Assembly: GCA_040376705.1 (NCBI GenBank)
Contig: JBEIQE010000012.1
Span: forward strand, 1-64,000
Source: JBEIQE01 sp040376705
GTDB taxonomy: Bacteria > Pseudomonadota > Alphaproteobacteria > UBA2400
Direction of reading: 5' to 3'
DNA: 64,000 bases
Part shown: piece by piece, positions 58,747 to 64,000 of the stretch
How positions within the stretch are numbered: the first letter of the stretch is position 1
Layout of the letters: every line of letters starts with the position of its first letter
Notes under the pieces: generated by a model
Database searches by the model: none
What the model saw: only the letters and a program-made list of their open reading frames with translations
Told to the model about the DNA's origin: nothing
Program-made: the position numbers and the translations under genes

Positions 58747-59253
58747 CTACCTACGCCGTTTAAGCAGCACATAATAAGCGCCATCTCCACCATGTTTTTT
58801 GGCAGGCGCGATGGCGATGATGAATGGGCGCAGGGCGGCCTCATTCAGCCAGCGTACAGTAGCAGGTTTTAAAATGCCGCTGCGGCCGGTAATAACCAGC
58901 ACGCAGCGTCGGCCATTATGAAAACTGAAATGGATGAAGCGGGTAATCGCTTCTTCGGCCTCATGCCGGGTCATACCGTGTAAATCAATACGCCCCGCAA
59001 TCGGCAGCTCGCCACTGCGCAGGCGCTTCATCAGGGCCGCGTCGACATCGGCACTTTGGTGCGCTGTCAGTTCCTTCAGCTGCTGGCGCGGGCGCGGTGC
59101 TTCTACAGTGCTGGGCGGAATATAGATATCATCCCCGCGCGGCGGTTTGGGCAGGACCTTGGCTACCTTCTTCTTAAGTGGCGTAATGCCGGTAGCCACC
59201 TTGTGCCATAACTCGATGTCTTTCTCGGTGCGGTCGGGGCTCTTGCGTTTCAT
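58747..59253 (-). CDS. Smr domain protein
   Basis: A 168-residue protein with a C-terminal Smr domain: GRIDLHGMTRHEAEEAITRFI, CVLVITGRSG and YYVLLKRRR. The usual TGKG/TGxG loop is TGRSG. The N-terminal part has basic and Pro-rich segments. Smr domains bind or cut nucleic acids. It lies 40 bases downstream of mltA in the timA-mltA-smr order seen in many alphaproteobacteria. Confidence 0.87.
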   Translation of the reverse strand: MKRKSPDRTEKDIELWHKVATGITPLKKKVAKVLPKPPRGDDIYIPPSTVEAPRPRQQLKELTAHQSADVDAALMKRLRSGELPIAGRIDLHGMTRHEAEEAITRFIHFSFHNGRRCVLVITGRSGILKPATVRWLNEAALRPFIIAIAPAKKHGGDGAYYVLLKRRR

Positions 59254-59293
59254 ATGTCCAGTCCTGCCGCTTCGCTACTTGAGGACATCGTCA

Positions 59294-60454
59294 TTAATTT
59301 GGGCTTACGCTGGTCGGGAGAAGTACAAAGTAGCGCCCGCGGCTTTTCATCAGGCCGGCGGCATGCTCGGCCTGCTGGCCATGACCCCAGAAGAAATCGC
59401 CACGCACCACGCCCTTGATGGCGCCGCCCGTATCCTGCGCGACCAGTAGCCGTTGTAGCTGGCCGCCCAAGGGGTTTTGCGCATCAAACCACACCGGTAC
59501 ATGATAACCGATAAAGCGGTTATCCACGGCTAAGCTGCGCTGCTCGGTCAGCGGTACATTCGCAGCGCCCATCGGCCCGCCGCTATTGGCTGCAGCGCTG
59601 AAGAACACGTACGAGCGGTTGGTGTTCATAAGTGCATCGGCCTCAGCCGGATTGGCCTTGAGCCACGCTCTTATGGTTTGCAGCGATACGTTCTCTGGCG
59701 TCAGTGCGCCGCGCGCAATCAGGTTTTTGCCGATAGCAGTATAGATATGCCCGTTCTGTCCGTTATAGCCGATACGCAGTTCGCCACCCGTATCAAGTGC
59801 TACACGGCCCGAGCCCTGCACCTGCACGAAGAAGGCATCTACCGGGTCATCCAGCCATACCAGCACTTTGCTGTTGATCATGCCGCCGGTAATCGCCGCG
59901 CGGTCTTCATACGGCTTGAGCTGGCCGTTCACGTTGCGGCCGGCAATACGCTGGCCTTTAAGCTCTTCCCTGAACTCGCCAAGGTCAACCATGATCAGGT
60001 CAGCCGGGCGCTCGTACAGCGGGGTCTGGTACGGCCCCTGCTGCGTGAGGCTGCCGCGCAGCTCGCTCTCGTAATAGCCGGTGAACAGGCCGTCGGTCTT
60101 GCCGTTGTCGCTTACGGCCCATGGCTGCAGCTGGCTCTCGAGCAGCTGGCGCAGGCTGGCTTCAGTGGTCACGCTCTTAAGCGCGGTGCAGAAGGGCTGC
60201 CAGTCGCGCGCTAGCCCCATGCGGCCATCTGCCCCCAGGCTACGGTCAGGCGGAATGGCGCCAAGGCGCTTGCACGATGCGGTGAGGGCAGGCAATGCCT
60301 CGATAACATGGTCGGCATTATAACCCGGCAGGTCACTAAAGCGGGCTTGGGTATAGGTGGCAACGGCGGCTGCGGGGGCTGCGGTCTCGTCATCTTCAAA
60401 ATACGAGCAGGCAGAAAGCGACAGCAGCAGAGCTAAAGGCAGAAGTTTTTTCAT
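59294..60454 (-). CDS. mltA: Membrane-bound lytic murein transglycosylase A
   Basis: A 386-residue lipoprotein with lipobox LLSLSAC. It contains GLFTGYYESELRGS, VQVQGSGRVAL, RIGYNGQNGHIYTAIGKNLI, FFSAAANSGGPMGAANVPLT and LVAQDTGGAIKGVVRGDFFWGHG; the last holds the conserved catalytic Asp region. It cleaves peptidoglycan glycan strands from the outer membrane side. It lies between timA and smr. Confidence 0.94.
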   Translation of the reverse strand: MKKLLPLALLLSLSACSYFEDDETAAPAAAVATYTQARFSDLPGYNADHVIEALPALTASCKRLGAIPPDRSLGADGRMGLARDWQPFCTALKSVTTEASLRQLLESQLQPWAVSDNGKTDGLFTGYYESELRGSLTQQGPYQTPLYERPADLIMVDLGEFREELKGQRIAGRNVNGQLKPYEDRAAITGGMINSKVLVWLDDPVDAFFVQVQGSGRVALDTGGELRIGYNGQNGHIYTAIGKNLIARGALTPENVSLQTIRAWLKANPAEADALMNTNRSYVFFSAAANSGGPMGAANVPLTEQRSLAVDNRFIGYHVPVWFDAQNPLGGQLQRLLVAQDTGGAIKGVVRGDFFWGHGQQAEHAAGLMKSRGRYFVLLPTSVSPN

Positions 60455-60520
60455 GCCCGCAGCTTATAACAGGTTTGCTGTTTATGGAATCAGGCATAGC
60501 GAAACAAGCTTGTGCCCAGA

Positions 60521-61186
60521 TTATGCTTCGCTTCTGGTCTCGGAGAGGTGCCAGTTGGGGTCGAGCGCGCGCATGTTGCGGGTAAAGGTCCACACATCGC
60601 GCACTTCACGGCTTTGGGTGGCATCGCCATCTACCACTGTACCGCTGGCGTCCTTGGTGCACTGGATCTGGTCTGACACAATGCGCACGGTAACGCGCGC
60701 CGTGTTGATTACAAGGCTGGCCTCGATGATTTCGGCATCCTTGATGCGCACAACCTTGGTCTCAAGCTTTTCCTTAGCAGCCTGACGGGCACGAATGGCA
60801 GCAGCAAAGCTGTCATATACATCGTCGCTCAGCAGCGGGCGCAGAGTGGGGGTTTCCTCGGTAGCAAAGGCATTCAAAATAATCTGGAACGCGCCTTTGG
60901 CCCCGTTCAGGAATGATTTTTCATTAAAGTTGGCATCAGCCTGCGCAATGAGATCGAGGCGGCCCTGCAGAGAGTCAGGCGCGCTGCTGCTGCGCGGTTT
61001 ACTCAGAACCGGCGCATCAATTACATCAACCGGCTGGCTGGTCTGCTCGGCAGGCGGGGTTTGCAAAGCATAGGGGTTGGGGCGCTTCTGCTCATCGCCA
61101 TGGCGCTCGCCCAACACACCGCGCAGACGCAGGGCCAGAAAAATTGCAATCGCGGCAAAAATGATAATATCGAACCAGGCGCTCAC
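60521..61186 (-). CDS. Tim44-like protein TimA
   Basis: A 221-residue protein with an N-terminal membrane helix (WFDIIIFAAIAIFLALRL) and a Tim44-like C-terminal domain (FNEKSFLNGAKGAFQIILNAFATEETPTLRPLLSDDVYDSF). Bacterial TimA is related to the mitochondrial import protein Tim44 and was described in alphaproteobacteria. Its exact role in the cell envelope is unsettled. Position upstream of mltA is conserved. Confidence 0.9.
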   Translation of the reverse strand: MSAWFDIIIFAAIAIFLALRLRGVLGERHGDEQKRPNPYALQTPPAEQTSQPVDVIDAPVLSKPRSSSAPDSLQGRLDLIAQADANFNEKSFLNGAKGAFQIILNAFATEETPTLRPLLSDDVYDSFAAAIRARQAAKEKLETKVVRIKDAEIIEASLVINTARVTVRIVSDQIQCTKDASGTVVDGDATQSREVRDVWTFTRNMRALDPNWHLSETRSEA

Positions 61187-61374
61187 GGTGTGGGTACTCC
61201 TTTGATAATACTTGCCGAAGTGGCCGGTAATGTCCAGCGAAACTGCCCTGTTGCTGATCTGTTTTTTACCCTGCGGCGGCCTGACGCTTTAAAAGCGGTT
61301 TGATATTCCCTACTTAAGGCGCTACCTACTCAGGTATACGAATTCTCCGGAAGTACTTGGCCGAAAGTTCCCAA

Positions 61375-61818
61375 ATGACTTTGCGTCTTTTCATTTTTAT
61401 CCTGACCCTCGTTGAGGTGGTTACCGTGGTGGCCTGCATCACGCTGCTGGGCTTTTTATCCACCCTTGGACTGTGCTTCCTCTCCATGATCATCGGCACT
61501 TTACTTTTGCAGCGTCAGGGCCTTGCCACGGCTGAGCGTTTTGTCACCCGTTTGCAGGCGGGTCAGCCGCCCATGGACGAGGCGTGGGATGGTTTCTGCA
61601 TTATGGTTGCGGGCATGCTTTTCATTATTCCGGGTCTGGCCACTGATATGCTGGCGCTTATCCTGTTGGTACCGCCCATCCGCCGCCTGTTGCGTCAGGT
61701 ACTTGTGGCTTCAGGCGCAGTGAAGGGCCATTATTGGTTCGACCGCTCGGCAGTGCTTAATTCACCCCGCAGTAACGTGATTGATGCCACCTACCGCGAC
61801 GTGACACCTGAACGATGA
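61375..61818 (+). CDS. fxsA: FxsA family membrane protein
   Basis: A protein of 147 residues from the ATG at 61375. It has three or four hydrophobic helices with FILTLVEVVTVVACITLLG and MLFIIPGLATDMLALILLVPPIRRLLR, which match FxsA. FxsA was first found as a suppressor of phage F exclusion; its normal role is unknown. A TTG 18 bases upstream is a possible but less likely start. The stop overlaps the tsaD start. About 190 bases between timA and fxsA hold no feature I recognise. Confidence 0.88.
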   Translation: MTLRLFIFILTLVEVVTVVACITLLGFLSTLGLCFLSMIIGTLLLQRQGLATAERFVTRLQAGQPPMDEAWDGFCIMVAGMLFIIPGLATDMLALILLVPPIRRLLRQVLVASGAVKGHYWFDRSAVLNSPRSNVIDATYRDVTPER

Positions 61819-62840
61819 GCCTCGCCTTAGCGCTTGAAAGCAGCTGCGATGAAACAGCGGCTGCTATTGTTAATTCAGATGGTACGGTTTTAAGCTCGAT
61901 CATCGCATCGCAGCTTGAGGCGCACCGTCCTTATGGCGGCGTGGTGCCCGAAGTGGCCGCCCGTGCGCATCTCGAGCAGATTGATGTTCTCACCCAGCAG
62001 GCGCTTAAAGCCGCCAATGTGCAGTTATCCGAGCTCGACCTGATTGCCTCCACCGCCGGGCCGGGGCTCATCGGCGGGCTGTTGGTGGCTGTTACCTATG
62101 GCCGCGCGCTGGCAGCTGCGCTCAATAAGCCTTGGTATGGCATCAACCACCTTGAGGGCCATGCGCTTACTGCACGTCTGACCGACAAAGTGCCTTATCC
62201 CTTCTTGCTGCTGCTTGTTTCGGGCGGACATACACAGCTGCTGTGGGTTGAGGGTGTGGGGCAGTATAAGCGCCTTGGCACCACGCTTGATGATGCTGCG
62301 GGCGAGTGCTTCGATAAATCGGCCAAACTATTAGGGCTGGGCTACCCCGGTGGCCCAGCGCTCGAACGCGCTGCTAAAACCGGTAACGCCAAGCGCTTTG
62401 ATTTGCCACAACCCATGTTGGGCCAACCTAATTTCAATTTCTCGTTTTCCGGCCTTAAAACCGCGGTGCGGCATAAGGTGGTCGGTTTGGGCACGCTTAC
62501 GCCTGAGGATATCAGTGATCTGGCGGCTGGCACGCAAAGCGCGATTGCCAATACTTTGGCCGACCGTACCCGCCGTGCGCTTGATAGCGTTGTGGGCGCT
62601 CAAGCCATTGTGGTGGCGGGCGGTGTGGCGGCGAATGGCGCTGTGCGGGCTGCCTTGCAGGAAATTGCGCGTAAACGCGATCTGCCCTTCATCGCCCCGC
62701 CGCTGAACTTGTGCGGTGATAATGCCGCGATGATCGCCTGGGCCGCGCTGGAGCGGTTTGAAGCCGGTATCGGTCCTGAGGATGATGGCCACCCGCGCCC
62801 GCGCTGGCCGCTCGACCCCACGCAGGCGCATAAGCGCTAG
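61815..62840 (+). CDS. tsaD: tRNA N6-threonylcarbamoyladenosine synthase subunit TsaD
   Basis: A 341-residue protein of normal TsaD length. It has LALESSCDETAAAIV, the metal site HLEGHA, LLLVSGGHTQLLWV, DDAAGECFDKSAKLLGLGYPGG and VVAGGVAANGAVR, ending with NAAMIAWAALERF. It completes the t6A37 modification of ANN-decoding tRNAs together with TsaB, TsaC and TsaE, which are not in the window. It is convergent with the LCCL gene. Confidence 0.96.
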   Translation: MSLALALESSCDETAAAIVNSDGTVLSSIIASQLEAHRPYGGVVPEVAARAHLEQIDVLTQQALKAANVQLSELDLIASTAGPGLIGGLLVAVTYGRALAAALNKPWYGINHLEGHALTARLTDKVPYPFLLLLVSGGHTQLLWVEGVGQYKRLGTTLDDAAGECFDKSAKLLGLGYPGGPALERAAKTGNAKRFDLPQPMLGQPNFNFSFSGLKTAVRHKVVGLGTLTPEDISDLAAGTQSAIANTLADRTRRALDSVVGAQAIVVAGGVAANGAVRAALQEIARKRDLPFIAPPLNLCGDNAAMIAWAALERFEAGIGPEDDGHPRPRWPLDPTQAHKR

Positions 62841-62844
62841 GTTG

Positions 62845-63933
62845 TTATTCGGTTACGCAATTGGCATCGCACTGCAAGTCCCACTCAGCGCTCCATGGCT
62901 TGAAGGTGAGGGCGATATCTGCATTGGCAGGTGCTGGCGTATAGCTATCGCGCCATGCGCCGCTGAGCGGCAGATTTGCGGCATCGGGCGCTGAGCCCAC
63001 GATAGTATCAGGCAAGGTAATATCGGCTGTTTCAGAGAGGTGAATGCGCTCGCCCGAGGCGGTCATGCCCTCGGTTACCTTGGTAACTGTTACACTGATT
63101 CCGGGCAGGGTCAGTCCGCCACGGCGCTGGGCATCGACATGCGCAATGGGATACTGCAAATCGCCGGTCTCACTCGCGGTGCCGCTGGTGGTAATTTTAA
63201 ACCAGCCACCATCTGACGCGGTGCCAGAGCTTACATAAAGCATACTGGCGTTAGCGCTATAGCGCGAGCCGTTGAGGATATAGGCTACATCGGCGTCATA
63301 AACATCTTTCACGCCGCCGAACTCGGCCACGTAATGGTTGCTGGCTTTGGCAGTACCATGCCAGCCAAGGCCAGTGCCTTGCATCGGGGCTGCGTTATCG
63401 AGTGGCAGTTCGGGCGCCACATAAGCTGGCGTCTCTGTTTTTTCCGCCTCTGGCGCTGCGGCTGGTGGTGGCGGGAGAGTATCGATAATCTGGGCAGGGG
63501 GCGGTGGCGGCAGGTCCGCTTCGCTATTCTTGCAGTTTACTGCTTCGCTGCTATCACCATAACCGGGGAAGAAGAAGCTACGGTTATAGCTCTCGAAGGT
63601 GCTGGTAATTACGCCGTTGGCGCTTGAGCCCTCATATGCATCGCAGCCGGCAATTACTTTCAGGCGTACGCTGTTATTCATGCCGGGGCGGGTCGCGCCG
63701 GCATGCTGGGCAGCCGAGCAGATATCGGAATCGGCAGTATAAATATCTGTGCCCCAGACATCTGATATCTCATCCGCCGGGCGGGTAAGGCACATACAGT
63801 TCAGTGTTTGCCCAGCCGCTGGTACGGGGTCGAACGCCTCAACCGAAGGGGGGCAGGCAGGGACATAATCTTCGGCGAAAGCAGGCATGGAAAGCGGCAA
63901 AAGCAGTGCAAAAAAGCGAATACCAGAGCGCAT
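62845..63933 (-). CDS. Secreted LCCL-domain protein
   Basis: About 362 residues from the ATG at 63933, five bases after GGGAGG. A signal peptide (FFALLLPLSMPAFA) precedes an LCCL-type domain: CPPSVEAFDP, VWGTDIYTADSDICSAAQHAGA, NNSVRLKVIAG and ANGVITSTFESYNRSFFFPG, with conserved cysteines. LCCL domains are beta-rich modules best known in eukaryotic secreted proteins and present in some bacteria. A Pro-rich linker and a beta-rich C-terminal half follow (VSGTAS-, GISVTVTKVTEG). Ligand is unknown. Confidence 0.75.
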   Translation of the reverse strand: MRSGIRFFALLLPLSMPAFAEDYVPACPPSVEAFDPVPAAGQTLNCMCLTRPADEISDVWGTDIYTADSDICSAAQHAGATRPGMNNSVRLKVIAGCDAYEGSSANGVITSTFESYNRSFFFPGYGDSSEAVNCKNSEADLPPPPPAQIIDTLPPPPAAAPEAEKTETPAYVAPELPLDNAAPMQGTGLGWHGTAKASNHYVAEFGGVKDVYDADVAYILNGSRYSANASMLYVSSGTASDGGWFKITTSGTASETGDLQYPIAHVDAQRRGGLTLPGISVTVTKVTEGMTASGERIHLSETADITLPDTIVGSAPDAANLPLSGAWRDSYTPAPANADIALTFKPWSAEWDLQCDANCVTE

Positions 63934-64000
63934 CATAACCTCCCATTGCCGCAAGGCCGCACAACGTCTAAATTGACGACATGGATACGTTACACGCAAG

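Noticed and set aside
1..64000. CRISPR arrays, tRNA or rRNA genes, insertion sequences, integrases, phage genes
   Set aside because: I looked in all intergenic gaps, which are all below about 200 bases, and in the protein text. No repeat-spacer pattern, cloverleaf, transposase or phage protein was found.

Overview
The window reads as a contiguous, gene-dense chromosome segment of a free-living alphaproteobacterium. The evidence is a set of lineage-typical blocks: divergent bolA and J-domain gene followed by cobS-cobT; a RegB/RegA redox pair; timA-mltA-smr with fxsA opposite; a zf-CHCC zinc protein; and a DUF1674 (SdhAF4-like) gene. GC looks fairly high throughout, except for a visibly AT-richer patch near 55.2-58.7 kb. 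No stretch over 300 bases lacks a gene. I see no rRNA, tRNA, CRISPR array, insertion sequence, integrase or prophage. The genus cannot be fixed from the sequence alone.

Layout. 0-6 kb: end of an Atm1-type ABC exporter, a methyltransferase, a HAD phosphatase, a distant queuosine-salvage-like protein, and small unknowns. 6-9 kb: a minus-strand operon rarD-phoR-phoB-Cys-rich periplasmic protein, with a PhoR that lacks membrane segments. 9-16.6 kb: malic enzyme (MaeB), EF-hand and ankyrin-like proteins, HtpX, a membrane-embedded chemoreceptor, and a 54-residue DUF1674 gene. 16.7-24.9 kb: an intracellular PHA depolymerase, an esterase relative with an altered nucleophile motif, three tandem paralogues of unknown function sharing a C-terminal tail, glycerol kinase and a YgjP-like metallopeptidase. 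25-35 kb: OmpA-type lipoprotein, ApaG, BolA/DnaJ, CobS/CobT with a membrane protein between them, and a pair of M16 peptidases. 34.8-40 kb: a minus-strand operon yhhQ-queA-tgt-queG-GNAT-upp. 40-49 kb: L28, a TPR protein, a DinG-type helicase, a hydrolase, a CobT-phosphoribosyltransferase-like protein with no catalytic C-terminus, an ABC-2 exporter, and RegB/RegA. 50-55 kb: a degenerate EAL protein, a lipase-like protein, a LapG-type BTLCP protease and a membrane HD-GYP protein whose metal-binding residues are nearly all replaced. 55-58.7 kb: two unknowns, a glycosyltransferase and an Mrr-type nuclease. 58.7-64 kb: Smr, MltA, TimA, FxsA, TsaD and an LCCL-domain secreted protein.

The strongest candidates for something undescribed are: (i) the tandem trio at 19301-22569, with a shared basic tail whose last codons double as Shine-Dalgarno sites for the next gene; and (ii) the 50-55 kb group, where two c-di-GMP phosphodiesterase-type folds have both lost catalytic residues and lie around a LapG-like protease. 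The combination of queuosine synthesis genes with a distant Qng1-like protein is also worth testing. All functional statements come from motif recognition by eye; no database search was run.
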